From NCBI GenBank assembly GCA_934204655.1, contig CAKPZJ010000033.1:1-28151 (forward strand): DNA of 28,151 nt, written 5' to 3'. The translations under genes were made by a program, and so were the position numbers. This DNA is from an uncultured Prevotella sp. Lineage in GTDB: Bacteria; Bacteroidota; Bacteroidia; Bacteroidales; Bacteroidaceae. Below the pieces are notes generated by a model that saw only the letters and a program-made list of their open reading frames with translations, was not told where the DNA came from and did not search any database. This document shows positions 17,033 through 25,125 of the stretch, piece after piece (position 1 is the stretch's first letter; every line of letters starts with the position of its first letter).

Positions 17033-17206
17033 ATGACACAATTCATCCATTTATGCCACTGGAGCCTGGTTATTTTCCTCCTCGTTATCAGCGTGATACT
17101 GCTATACGGATTAGGCCAGGCGCTACTGAGAAAAGACACGGGGCGCATCAAGGCGCAGCTGTTCAGGCTGACTGCTGCCGCCATAGGCTTGTGGCTCGCC
17201 CTGTAA
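17033..17206 (+). CDS. Small membrane protein, 57 residues, unknown function
   Basis: ATG 17033 to TAA 17204-17206 encodes MTQFIHLCHWSLVIFLLVIS..., a protein with one strong hydrophobic helix (about 11-32), a short basic/polar loop (RKDTGRIKAQ) and a second hydrophobic end (LTAAAIGLWLAL). Support for a real gene: its own promoter-like sequence, a free-standing position after the rpsO terminator, and a hairpin downstream. A longer overlapping frame in the same region (16954-17280) has no such features. I do not recognise the family. Confidence 0.6.
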   Translation: MTQFIHLCHWSLVIFLLVISVILLYGLGQALLRKDTGRIKAQLFRLTAAAIGLWLAL

Positions 17207-17269
17207 ACACCCACCAGTTGCCCTACACGGGGACGCAGCCACAGGGCTACAGCCAAGTCCCATGCGAAA

Positions 17270-17302
17270 GCGGCGGATAGTGAATGGTACACTACCCGCC
17301 GC
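17270..17302. terminator. Bidirectional hairpin between the small ORF and typA
   Basis: GCGGCGGATAGTG (17270-17282) pairs with CACTACCCGCCGC (17290-17302) in 12 of 13 positions, 7-base loop. It lies between convergent genes, 27 bases past the typA stop. Confidence 0.75.
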
Positions 17303-17328
17303 CTTGCATATTAAGTTAATGTGCGATA

Positions 17329-19131
17329 TTAGTCCTTGTTGGCGCGCTTGCGCTCCAGATGGTCGAGCAGCACCTTGCGCATACGCATGCTCTTAGGCGT
17401 AACCTCGACATACTCGTCGCCCTTGATGTACTCCAGGCACTCCTCAAGGCTCATTACCACCTTGGGTATCACGCGGGCCTTCTCGTCGCTACCGCTGGCG
17501 CGCACGTTGGTAAGCTGCTTGGCCTTGGTGACATTGATTACCAGGTCATTGTCATGCACGTGCTCGCCCACGACCTCGCCTGCATACACTTCCTCGCCTG
17601 GATCGATGAAGAACTTGCCGCGATCCTGCAGCTTATCGATAGAGTAAGCGTAGGCGGTACCGGTCTCCATAGCTATCATAGAGCCGTTGGTACGGCGTAC
17701 TATCTCGCCCTTGTAGGGCTGGTACTCCTTGTAGCGGTGGGCCATGATGGCCTCGCCCTGCGAGGCGGTCAGCACATTGGTACGCAGACCGATAATGCCG
17801 CGCGAGGGTATCTCGAACTGTATGTTGACACGGTCGCCCTCGGTATCCATACCCACGAGATCGCCCTTGCGGCGCGTTACCATATCTATCATCTTGCTCG
17901 AGAAGTCCTGAGGTACGTTGATGGTAAGCTCCTCGATAGGTTCGCACTTCTGGCCGTCTATTTCCTTGTAGATAACCTGTGGCTGGCCCACCTGGAGCTC
18001 GTAGCCCTCGCGGCGCATGGTCTCGATAAGCACGCTGAGGTGCAACACGCCACGGCCGCTGACTATCCAACGGTCGGTATAGCCCTCTACGGGCCTTACG
18101 CGGAGGGCCAAGTTCTTCTCCAACTCTTTCTGCAGACGGTCGTTGATGTGGCGCGAGGTACAGAACTTGCCCTCGCGGCCGAAGAAGGGACTATCGTTGA
18201 TGGTGAAGAGCATGCTCATAGTGGGCTCGTCGATAGCGATAGGAGGCAGGGGCTCGGGATTCTCATAGTCGGCGATGGTATCGCCTATCTCGAAGCGGTC
18301 CAAACCTATCACGGCACAGATGTCGCCCGAGCTGACCTCGCTGGTCTTCTTGTGGCCCATACCCTCAAAGGTGTGGAGTTCCTTAATCTTGGTCTTCTCC
18401 TGTGTGCCGTCGCGGTGGCAGATGGTGATGTTCATGCCGTCGCGCAGAGTGCCGCGGTGTACACGGCCCACGGCTATACGGCCGGTGTAGCTGCTATAGT
18501 CGAGCGAGGTGATGAGCATCTGCGGAGTACCCTCCAGCTGATGGGGAGCCGGTATCTTCTCCAGGATGATGTCCAGCAGATAGTCTATGTTGTCGGTAGG
18601 AGTCTTCCAGTCCTCGGCCATCCAGCCGTTCTTGGCCGAGCCGTAAACCACAGGGAAGTCGAGCTGCTCCTCGGTGGCATTGAGGTCGCACATCAGGTCG
18701 AACACCATCTCGTACACCTGCTCGGGACGGCAGTTGGGCTTGTCTACCTTGTTAACTACCACGATGGGCTTGAGGCCCAGCTGCAGGGCTTTCTGCAACA
18801 CGAAGCGCGTCTGGGGCATAGGGCCCTCGAAGGCGTCTACTAACAGCAGACAACCGTCGGCCATGTTGAGGACACGCTCCACCTCGCCGCCAAAATCTGA
18901 GTGGCCAGGTGTGTCAAGGATATTAATCTTAACTCCTTTCCAGTTAATAGAAACATTTTTAGACAGAATGGTAATGCCACGCTCGCGCTCCAAGTCATTG
19001 GCGTCGAGCACCTCACCACTATTATCCTGGCCCTCACGGAAGAGTTTTCCGGCGAGCATCATCTTGTCGACCAGCGTGGTTTTACCGTGGTCAACGTGTG
19101 CAATCACTGCAATATTCCTGATGTCTTGCAT
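17329..19131 (-). CDS. typA: Ribosome-binding GTPase TypA/BipA
   Basis: TypA is a translational GTPase that helps 50S subunit assembly and stress growth. The 600-residue length is standard. G1 is AHVDHGKT (11-18), switch I RGITI (51-55), G3 DTPGH (73-77) and G4 NKVD (127-130). Domain II and the EF-G-like domain with [14 protein letters not shown] and [21 protein letters not shown] follow, then the TypA-specific C-terminus ([21 protein letters not shown]). The ATG at 19131 puts G1 at the usual place. It is monocistronic. Confidence 0.96.
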   Translation of the reverse strand: MQDIRNIAVIAHVDHGKTTLVDKMMLAGKLFREGQDNSGEVLDANDLERERGITILSKNVSINWKGVKINILDTPGHSDFGGEVERVLNMADGCLLLVDAFEGPMPQTRFVLQKALQLGLKPIVVVNKVDKPNCRPEQVYEMVFDLMCDLNATEEQLDFPVVYGSAKNGWMAEDWKTPTDNIDYLLDIILEKIPAPHQLEGTPQMLITSLDYSSYTGRIAVGRVHRGTLRDGMNITICHRDGTQEKTKIKELHTFEGMGHKKTSEVSSGDICAVIGLDRFEIGDTIADYENPEPLPPIAIDEPTMSMLFTINDSPFFGREGKFCTSRHINDRLQKELEKNLALRVRPVEGYTDRWIVSGRGVLHLSVLIETMRREGYELQVGQPQVIYKEIDGQKCEPIEELTINVPQDFSSKMIDMVTRRKGDLVGMDTEGDRVNIQFEIPSRGIIGLRTNVLTASQGEAIMAHRYKEYQPYKGEIVRRTNGSMIAMETGTAYAYSIDKLQDRGKFFIDPGEEVYAGEVVGEHVHDNDLVINVTKAKQLTNVRASGSDEKARVIPKVVMSLEECLEYIKGDEYVEVTPKSMRMRKVLLDHLERKRANKD

Positions 19132-19154
19132 TAAAGTTACCTTAAATTCGGGTG

Positions 19155-19162
19155 CAAAGTTA
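19155..19162 (-). promoter_or_regulatory. -7 box of typA
   Basis: The minus strand reads TAACTTTG, a full TAnnTTTG match, 23 bases before the ATG. Confidence 0.6.
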
Positions 19163-19276
19163 CTGAAAATCGTGCAGATAACACCATTCTTGACAGATTA
19201 TTTTGTCTATACGGCTCACGAAAGGCTGCGCGGCCCCGCCCGCAGCCTGTACGCCAGGCCGGGCCATGGTACCGGG

Positions 19277-19320
19277 GAGGAAAAGGAAAAAGGAAAAGGG
19301 TAAAAAAGCAAAAAACGCTG
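19277..19320 (+). repeat. Poly-purine tract
   Basis: A run of A and G with units such as GGAAAAAGG and GGGTAAAAAAGC, ending in AAAAAACGCT. It is an imperfect inverted partner of the C/T tract at 19499-19598. Confidence 0.7.
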
Positions 19321-19368
19321 GGCAGGAGGGGGGCTCCAGGACAAGGGGATTGGTCACCCCATTCGTGG

Positions 19369-19441
19369 AGACCGACTTTCAGCTTGCCAAAGATAGCTCC
19401 GAGCGCGCTGGAGATGGCTCCCAGCATCGCAAAGGTCGGTC
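19369..19441. repeat. Palindromic GACCGAC element, copy 3
   Basis: GACCGACTTT (19370-19379) pairs with AAAGGTCGGTC (19431-19441) with one bulge. The spacer holds CAGCTTGCCAAAGATAGCTCC, close to the copy 1 spacer CAGCTTGCTAAAAACGACTCC. Confidence 0.8.
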
Positions 19442-19498
19442 CCCACGATTTCCGCAGCCAGAATGGGCGCGCGGAAATCTATCGGCAGCACGCAAGGA

Positions 19499-19598
19499 GC
19501 GCTTTTTACTTTTTCACTCTTTTACCTTTTTACCTTTCACAATAGCCTTTTTACTTTTCAAAATCATCTTTTCACTTTTTCGCCTTTTTACCTTTTCC
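19499..19598 (-). repeat. Poly-pyrimidine tract with CTTTTTACC units
   Basis: About 100 bases almost free of G, made of units like CTTTTTAC and CTTTTTACC. Its beginning, AGCGCTTTTTAC (19498-19509), is the reverse complement of the end of the tract at 9590-9623. Confidence 0.8.
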
Positions 19599-19643
19599 CT
19601 GGGGGCCGTGGGGGCTAATTCGCAAAAAAACTTTGCGTTCTGC

Positions 19644-19674
19644 TTTGTACTGTCTGCGGTTTGCATTACCTTTG
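19644..19674 (+). promoter_or_regulatory. Promoter of the EIIC-kduI-kduD operon
   Basis: TTTG (19644-19647), exactly 19 bases of spacer, and TACCTTTG (19667-19674): a full match to the Bacteroidetes consensus. The start codon is 76 bases downstream. Confidence 0.75.
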
Positions 19675-19750
19675 TATGCGGCGAGGGCTACTACTGCCCC
19701 ACCGCCAGAAAACTACATAATAAAACAAATCGACAACAACAAGTATCATT

Positions 19751-21136
19751 ATGGAAACCATCTTCAGCTACATCATCCAACTGGGCGCCAGCGTTATGAT
19801 GCCCATCATCTTTACGGTGATAGGCATGCTCATAGGCATGAAGCCCGGCCAGGCACTCAAGTCGGGCCTCTTCGTGGGCGTGGGCTTCGTAGGCCTGGGC
19901 ATCGTTACAGCCCTGCTCACCACCAACTTTAACGCGCCGCTCACCAACATCAGCGACCTGTATCACCTACAGCTCAGCATATTCGACATGGGCTGGCCCT
20001 CGGCAGCCTCGGTGGCCTACAACACGGCCGTGGGCGCGCTCATCATACCCATCTGCCTGGGCGTAAACCTGCTGATGCTGGTCACCAAGACCACCCGCAC
20101 CATCAACATAGACCTGTGGAACTACTGGCACTTTGCCTTTATCGGTGCCGTGGTGTACTTCGTTACGGGCCAGAGCCTGGCGTGGGGCTATTTTGCCGCC
20201 ATCGTGTGCTACATCGTCACATTAGTGTGTGCCGACCTTACCGCCGAGCGCTTCCAGCAGTACTATCCCGAGGTAGAGGGCATCTCCATACCTCAGCCGT
20301 TCTGCCAGAGCTTCATGCCGTTTGCCATCGTCATAGGGCGGATGCTGGACCGCATACCGGGGTTCGGCCGCATAGACATAGATGCCGACGGGCTGAAGCG
20401 CAAGTTTGGCGTCATGGGCGAGCCGCTGGTCTTAGGCGTGGTGGTGGGCCTGCTCATAGGCATGCTGGCCCGTCAGGATGTCAAGGGCACCCTCACCCTG
20501 GGCATCACCATGGGTGCCGTGATGGAGCTGATACCGCGCGTGACGCGTCTCTTCATCGAGGGACTGATGCCCATATCCAACAAGACGCGCGAGATAGTGG
20601 CCCGGCGGTTCAGCGGGCGCCGCATATACATAGGCATGAGCCCGGCCCTGGTCATAGGGCACCCCACCACATTGGTGGTGTCGCTGCTACTCATACCCAC
20701 GGTGCTGGTACTGGCCATCGTGCTGCCGGGCAACCAGTTTCTGCCCCTGGCCTCGCTGGCGGGCATGTTCTACCTCTTCCCCATGGTACTGCCCTACACG
20801 CAGGGCAACGTGGCCAAGACCTTCATAACGGGTCTGGTGGCGCTGACCGTGGGCCTGTACTTCGTAACCGACATGGCACCCGACTTTACCCAGGCAGCCC
20901 AGGCGGTATATGCCGCCACGGGCGACAGCGCGGCCCACATACCCGAGGGGTTCATGGGTGGGTCGTTAGACTTCTCGTCGGCCCTCTTCGGATGGGTCAC
21001 CTACCGCCTGGCAGCCTATCTGCCCTACATAGGGCCAGCCCTGCTGGTGGCCCTGACGGTAGGGCTGATGGCTTACAACCGTCGCCGCATACTGGGCGAC
21101 GAGCAGCCGGCCGAGCCCCACAACGACAACAACTAA
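19751..21136 (+). CDS. PTS EIIC component of the galactitol (GatC) type, orphan
   Basis: EIIC proteins are the membrane channel of phosphotransferase sugar systems. The 461-residue protein has about ten hydrophobic helices and matches E. coli GatC in blocks I recognise: [20 protein letters not shown] (29-48), the GWPSA turn, [41 protein letters not shown], and [12 protein letters not shown]. No EIIA, EIIB, EI or HPr gene is in the window, and most Bacteroidetes lack a sugar PTS. The next two genes, 14 and 6 bases apart, act on 5-keto-4-deoxyuronate, so uronate-type import without phosphorylation is a better guess than galactitol. The gene symbol gatC would mislead, so none is given. Confidence 0.9.
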   Translation: METIFSYIIQLGASVMMPIIFTVIGMLIGMKPGQALKSGLFVGVGFVGLGIVTALLTTNFNAPLTNISDLYHLQLSIFDMGWPSAASVAYNTAVGALIIPICLGVNLLMLVTKTTRTINIDLWNYWHFAFIGAVVYFVTGQSLAWGYFAAIVCYIVTLVCADLTAERFQQYYPEVEGISIPQPFCQSFMPFAIVIGRMLDRIPGFGRIDIDADGLKRKFGVMGEPLVLGVVVGLLIGMLARQDVKGTLTLGITMGAVMELIPRVTRLFIEGLMPISNKTREIVARRFSGRRIYIGMSPALVIGHPTTLVVSLLLIPTVLVLAIVLPGNQFLPLASLAGMFYLFPMVLPYTQGNVAKTFITGLVALTVGLYFVTDMAPDFTQAAQAVYAATGDSAAHIPEGFMGGSLDFSSALFGWVTYRLAAYLPYIGPALLVALTVGLMAYNRRRILGDEQPAEPHNDNN

Positions 21137-21150
21137 ACAGACAGCATAAT

Positions 21151-22071
21151 ATGAAGAAAACATTAATGACCGTAGCGGCCCTGGCCGCATGTATCTGCAC
21201 TATGGCACAAGACAAGACCCACTACGAGGTGCGCTGGAGCAACCATCCGGCCGACGCCAAGACCTACGACACCCAACGGCTGCGTAAGGAGTTTCTGATA
21301 GAACGTGTATTCGCCCCCGGCGAGGTGTGCTGGACGTACTCCATGTACGACCGGTTCCTCATCGGTGGAGCCATGCCCACCACCGAGCCGCTCAGGCTCG
21401 CACCGATAGAGCCGCTCAAGGCCCGCACGCTGTTAGAGAACCGCGAGATAGGCATCATCAACATCGGCGGGCCGGGCACGGTAACGGTCGACGGGCGCGC
21501 CTACGACCTGGGCATGATGGAGGGTCTGTACGTGGGCCGCGCCACCGACAAGCATCCCAACGAGATAACCCTGACCAGCCGCGATGCCCACAACCCGGCC
21601 AAGTTCTACATGAACAGCGCCACGGCCCATGCCGCCTACCCCACCAAGAGGGTCACACTGGGCGAGGCCAATAACATCAAGGCCGGCAACCTGGCCGGCA
21701 GCAACGACCGGGTAATACACCAGCTCATCATCAACGGCGTGGCGGGCGTGCGAACCTGCCAGCTGCAGATGGGCATAACCGAGCTGAAGACGGGAAGCGT
21801 GTGGAACACCATGCCGGCCCACACCCACCTACGGCGAATGGAGACTTACCTGTACTTCAACGTGGCTGAGGGGCAGCGCATAGCTCACATCATGGGCGAG
21901 CCCCAGGAGACGCGCGTAGTGTGGATGAGCAACGAGCAGGCCATCATCTCGCCGCAGTGGTCCATACACTGTGCGGCCGGCACCAGCAACTATACCTTTA
22001 TATGGGGCATGGCGGGCGAAAACCTGGACTATGGCGACATGAACGTAATCAAGACTACAGACTTAAAGTAA
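21151..22071 (+). CDS. kduI: 5-keto-4-deoxyuronate isomerase with a signal peptide
   Basis: KduI converts 5-keto-4-deoxyuronate (from unsaturated uronates made by pectin or glycosaminoglycan lyases) to 3-deoxy-D-glycero-2,5-hexodiulosonate. The cupin metal ligands are visible: H224, H226 and E231 in [13 protein letters not shown], and H273 in [19 protein letters not shown] and [11 protein letters not shown] match E. coli KduI. The protein has 306 residues against about 278 in E. coli. The extra N-terminus, [20 protein letters not shown], looks like a Sec signal peptide with a typical 'AQ' end. KduI is normally cytosolic. An ATG at residue 18 (21202) would give a cytosolic form, but the upstream start lies 14 bases after the EIIC stop and makes a full signal peptide. 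Confidence 0.93.
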   Translation: MKKTLMTVAALAACICTMAQDKTHYEVRWSNHPADAKTYDTQRLRKEFLIERVFAPGEVCWTYSMYDRFLIGGAMPTTEPLRLAPIEPLKARTLLENREIGIINIGGPGTVTVDGRAYDLGMMEGLYVGRATDKHPNEITLTSRDAHNPAKFYMNSATAHAAYPTKRVTLGEANNIKAGNLAGSNDRVIHQLIINGVAGVRTCQLQMGITELKTGSVWNTMPAHTHLRRMETYLYFNVAEGQRIAHIMGEPQETRVVWMSNEQAIISPQWSIHCAAGTSNYTFIWGMAGENLDYGDMNVIKTTDLK

Positions 22072-22077
22072 ACAGAT

Positions 22078-22881
22078 ATGGAGAATATTATGAACCGCTT
22101 CTCGTTAGAGGGGCGCGTGGCGCTGGTAACCGGCGCTGCCTATGGTATAGGGTTTGCCATAGCCGAGGCTTTTGCCAGGGCTGGGGCACGTATAGCGTTC
22201 AACTGCCGCTCGGAGCAGCATCTGGCCAAGGCCCTGGCCGACTATCGGGCCAAGGGCATAGAGGCTAAGGGCTACATAGCCGACGTGACGCGCGAGGACG
22301 AGGTCCAGGCCATGGTGGCCGACATAGAGCGCACTATGGGCACGATAGACATCCTGGTCAACAATGCCGGCATCATCAAGCGCATACCCATGGAAGACAT
22401 GACGGTCGAGGACTTCCGCCAGGTGGTAGACATAGACCTTAACGCGCCCTTCATCGTGGCCAAGGCGGTCATCCCGGGCATGAAGCAGAAGGGCCATGGC
22501 AAGATTATCAACATCTGCTCGATGATGAGCGAGCTGGGCCGCGAGACGGTGAGCGCCTACGCTGCTGCCAAGGGTGGCCTGAAGATGCTTACACGCAACA
22601 TCTGCTCCGAGTTTGGCGGTTACAACATCCAGTGCAACGGCATCGGGCCGGGCTACATAGCCACCCCGCAGACGGCTCCGCTGCGCGAGCGCCAGCCCGA
22701 CGGCAGCCGCCATCCCTTTGACAGCTTCATCATCGCCAAGACACCCGCCGCACGCTGGGGCACCCCCGACGACCTGATGGGCCCGGCCATCTTCCTGGCC
22801 TCTGACGCCTCCGACTTTGTCAATGGCCACATTCTCTACGTCGATGGTGGCATCTTGGCTTACATCGGCAAGCAGCCCTGA
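22078..22881 (+). CDS. kduD: KduD-like short-chain dehydrogenase (2-keto-3-deoxygluconate 5-dehydrogenase)
   Basis: A 267-residue classical SDR. The nucleotide motif is TGAAYGIG (18-25), then NNAG (95-98), and the catalytic residues are S148, Y161 and K165 (YAAAK). The C-terminal half carries PAARWGTPDDLMGPAIFLASDASDFVNG, as in KduD. Family members interconvert 3-deoxy-D-glycero-2,5-hexodiulosonate and 2-keto-3-deoxygluconate with NAD(H); close relatives are annotated gluconate 5-dehydrogenases, and sequence alone does not separate the two. Position 6 bases after kduI strongly favours KduD. There is no signal peptide, so it acts in the cytosol. The KdgK/KdgA steps that would follow are not in the window. 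Confidence 0.88.
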   Translation: MENIMNRFSLEGRVALVTGAAYGIGFAIAEAFARAGARIAFNCRSEQHLAKALADYRAKGIEAKGYIADVTREDEVQAMVADIERTMGTIDILVNNAGIIKRIPMEDMTVEDFRQVVDIDLNAPFIVAKAVIPGMKQKGHGKIINICSMMSELGRETVSAYAAAKGGLKMLTRNICSEFGGYNIQCNGIGPGYIATPQTAPLRERQPDGSRHPFDSFIIAKTPAARWGTPDDLMGPAIFLASDASDFVNGHILYVDGGILAYIGKQP

Positions 22882-22890
22882 CAGGGCGGC

Positions 22891-22954
22891 GGCCAGTCCA
22901 CTTACACATGCGGCATAGCCATTCGCCACGGCGGTGGCTATGCCCCGGCTGGCC
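22891..22954 (+). terminator. Terminator hairpin of the kdu operon
   Basis: GGCATAGCCA (22912-22921) pairs perfectly with TGGCTATGCC (22935-22944), with an inner CGCC/GGCG stem and an outer GGCCAG/CTGGCC stem (22891-22896 with 22949-22954). No T-run follows. The remaining bases to 23143 show no gene. Confidence 0.7.
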
Positions 22955-23143
22955 CTCGCCCCATCGGCCCCATACAATCATCCTAACCTCAACCACATCC
23001 AACAAGTTCTTCACGGCACCGGCCATTTCCATTTCCATGGTTTTCCGTGATAGCATTTATTTGCACGGCTCATTTTTATATGCTACCTGTGCAAAGTCTA
23101 AAATTCACTACTAGTACTGAAATAGCAGACCAAGAACTAATAA

Positions 23144-23599
23144 CAAGAAAAAAACATACCCGTAGACGAGCAAACTAACTATGTATTCACCTACAACTTA
23201 CAATTCAACACAAAACATAAGAGAAAAACTATCTGCTACAAGAGCAAAGTGCTGCAAGCAGCGCCCGATGGCAGACCTTGGCTCGAGTTTGGCATACAGA
23301 GCGAGATGCCATACAAGACTCCCAGCGTTATGACTGCATATAATAAAAAGACCACGACCTTATGGATATTCGACGAGGGAGAGGAGCGATGGAGGAGGAA
23401 GCCTATGCCCCAGCTGAGCGACAAGGAGGAAGAAGTGCCGAGCCTGGCTGCCCTGGGATATATGACCAAGGAGATAGCCGATATACTAAACCGGACCGAA
23501 AGCACCATAAAGACCCATCGCAGGGCACTCTTCAAAAAGCTAAATGCTACCAATATGATGGAGGCCGTGGGCTATGCCATGACCTACCACCTGCTATAA
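23144..23599 (+). pseudogene. LuxR-type HTH regulator remnant, 5'-truncated
   Basis: The C-terminal 60 residues form an intact GerE/LuxR helix-turn-helix: LSDKEEEVPSLAALGYMTKE, then IADILNRTESTIKTHRRALFKKLNATN. The part before it (YVFTYNLQF... VLQAAPDGRPWLEFG) resembles the PAS-side linker of longer Bacteroidetes LuxR-type regulators. The frame is open from a stop at 23141-23143, but that resembling part begins before any start codon: no ATG occurs until 23306, and only a GTG at 23249. I read this as the 3' part of a regulator that lost its N-terminus; a short HTH-only protein from 23249 or 23306 remains possible. It follows the kdu operon on the same strand but past the operon's terminator. 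Confidence 0.6.
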
Positions 23600-23629
23600 A
23601 GGCAACGCGCTGACAACCAGGACAAGCAA

Positions 23630-23677
23630 CAAAACAGATGGGCTGGCGGAGTAAGCTACACTCTACCAGCCCATCTG
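23630..23677 (-). terminator. Terminator of asnS
   Basis: CAGATGGGCTGG (23635-23646) pairs perfectly with CCAGCCCATCTG (23666-23677), 12 bp, 19-base loop. On the minus strand TTTTGTTG follows, and the asnS stop is 20 bases before it. It may also stop transcription arriving from the LuxR side. Confidence 0.85.
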
Positions 23678-23697
23678 CTATATAGATACCGAGAGGG

Positions 23698-25092
23698 TTA
23701 GAACTCGGCCGTCTTAGGTGTACGCGGGAACGGGATGACGTCGCGGATGTTCTGCATGCCCGTAACAAAGAGGATAAGGCGCTCGAAGCCGAGACCGAAG
23801 CCACCATGTGGGCAGGTACCGTACTTGCGGGTGTCAAGATACCACCACATGTCCTTCATAGGGATGTTGCGGCGCTCTATCTCGGACATCAGCTTGTCGT
23901 AGTTTTCCTCGCGCACGCTGCCACCGATAATCTCGCCTATCTGCGGGAAGAGCACATCGGTACCCTGTACGGTACGGCCGTCGTCGTTAATCTTCATGTA
24001 GAAAGCCTTGATATCTTTGGGATAGTCTATCATAATAACGGGCTTCTTAAAGTGCTCCTCTACCAGATAGCGCTCGTGCTCGCTGGCCAAGTCCATGCCC
24101 CAGCTTACGGGGAACTCGAACTTATGGCCCTTGGCCACGGCCTCCTCGAGTATCTTGATACCCTCGGTGTAAGGCAGGCGCACAAACTCTTCGCCTACGA
24201 CCGACTGCAGACGGGCAATGAGGGTCTTATCAATCATCTTGTTAAGGAACTCAAGGTCGTCCTTGCAGTGGGTGAGCGCCCAGTTGACACAGTACTTGAT
24301 AAAGTCTTCCTCGAGGTCCATCAGGTCGGCCAGGTCGATAAAGGCCACCTCGGGCTCTACCATCCAGAACTCGGCCAGGTGACGGGGGGTGTTGGAGTTC
24401 TCGGCGCGGAACGTGGGACCAAAGGTGTAGATGGCTCCCAGGGCTGTAGCACCCAGCTCGCCCTCAAGCTGACCGCTCACGGTGAGCGATGTCTGCTTGC
24501 CGAAGAAGTCGTTATCATAGTTAATCTTGCCGTCCTGGTCCTTCTTCAGGTCGTAGAGGTTCATGGTGGTTACCTGGAACATCTGACCGGCCCCCTCGCA
24601 GTCGCTCGCAGTGATGAGGGGAGTGTGGAAGTAGAAGAAACCATGCTCGTGAAAGTAGGTATGGATGGCCATAGCCATGTTGTGACGGATGCGCATAACG
24701 GCACCGAAAGTGTTGGTACGCAGGCGCAGGTGACCGTACTGACGCATGTACTCGAAGCTCTGCCCCTTCTTCTGCATGGGATAGTCGCTACCGCAGAGGC
24801 CGTATATCTCAAGGGCCTCGCACTGTACCTCGACCGTCTGGCCGGCACCCTGGCTCTCTACCAGTACACCGGTGGCGCTGATGCAGGCTCCGGTGGTGAT
24901 ATTCTTGAGCACCTGGGCATCAAACTTGGCAGGGTCTACCACCACCTGGATGTTCTTGATGGTAGAACCGTCGTTGAGTGCTATGAAGTCGACAGCCTTG
25001 CTGCTGCGGTGGGTACGCACCCATCCCTTTACGTTTATCTCTTTACCGAAATCGGTGCTCTTGAGGGCATCGACAACTTTAGTTCTTTTCAT
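23698..25092 (-). CDS. asnS: Asparaginyl-tRNA synthetase
   Basis: A class IIb synthetase that charges tRNA-Asn. The 464-residue length is standard. An N-terminal OB-fold anticodon-binding domain (about 15-100: [20 protein letters not shown]) is followed by the catalytic domain with motif 2 [21 protein letters not shown] and motif 3 [15 protein letters not shown] near the end. EFWMVEPE is typical of AsnRS and separates it from AspRS. It lies 33 bases after the pseudouridine synthase gene on the minus strand, so the two are probably co-transcribed. Confidence 0.96.
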   Translation of the reverse strand: MKRTKVVDALKSTDFGKEINVKGWVRTHRSSKAVDFIALNDGSTIKNIQVVVDPAKFDAQVLKNITTGACISATGVLVESQGAGQTVEVQCEALEIYGLCGSDYPMQKKGQSFEYMRQYGHLRLRTNTFGAVMRIRHNMAMAIHTYFHEHGFFYFHTPLITASDCEGAGQMFQVTTMNLYDLKKDQDGKINYDNDFFGKQTSLTVSGQLEGELGATALGAIYTFGPTFRAENSNTPRHLAEFWMVEPEVAFIDLADLMDLEEDFIKYCVNWALTHCKDDLEFLNKMIDKTLIARLQSVVGEEFVRLPYTEGIKILEEAVAKGHKFEFPVSWGMDLASEHERYLVEEHFKKPVIMIDYPKDIKAFYMKINDDGRTVQGTDVLFPQIGEIIGGSVREENYDKLMSEIERRNIPMKDMWWYLDTRKYGTCPHGGFGLGFERLILFVTGMQNIRDVIPFPRTPKTAEF

Positions 25093-25125
25093 CTTGCGAA
25101 TGGATTGTAGTCGTTAATAATCAGT

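Larger units (their letters stand above)
19132..19750. other. 619-base gene-free stretch with repeats and two promoters
   Basis: No credible gene. It contains the typA promoter, an A/G-rich tract (19277-19315), palindromic copy 3, a long C/T-rich tract (19499-19598) and the EIIC operon promoter. Open frames running through it have low-complexity content. Confidence 0.8.

Noticed and set aside
17359..18843. 494-residue open frame on the plus strand opposite typA
   Set aside because: It is antisense to a complete TypA gene, has no family signature, and its His/Leu/Val-rich content is what a GC-rich coding strand gives in reverse.
19203..19799. 198-residue frame across the typA-EIIC gap
   Set aside because: It consists of low-complexity Lys and Phe/Leu runs from the purine and pyrimidine tracts and runs into the EIIC gene out of frame.
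19751..21136. Naming the EIIC gene gatC with galactitol as substrate
   Set aside because: No EIIA/EIIB or tagatose-phosphate genes are present, and the operon partners point to keto-deoxyuronates.
20116..21150. Open frame running through the EIIC gene into kduI (would make a 651-residue protein)
   Set aside because: The upstream part is Arg/His/Gly-rich out-of-frame translation of the EIIC gene; kduI begins at 21151 with a signal peptide.
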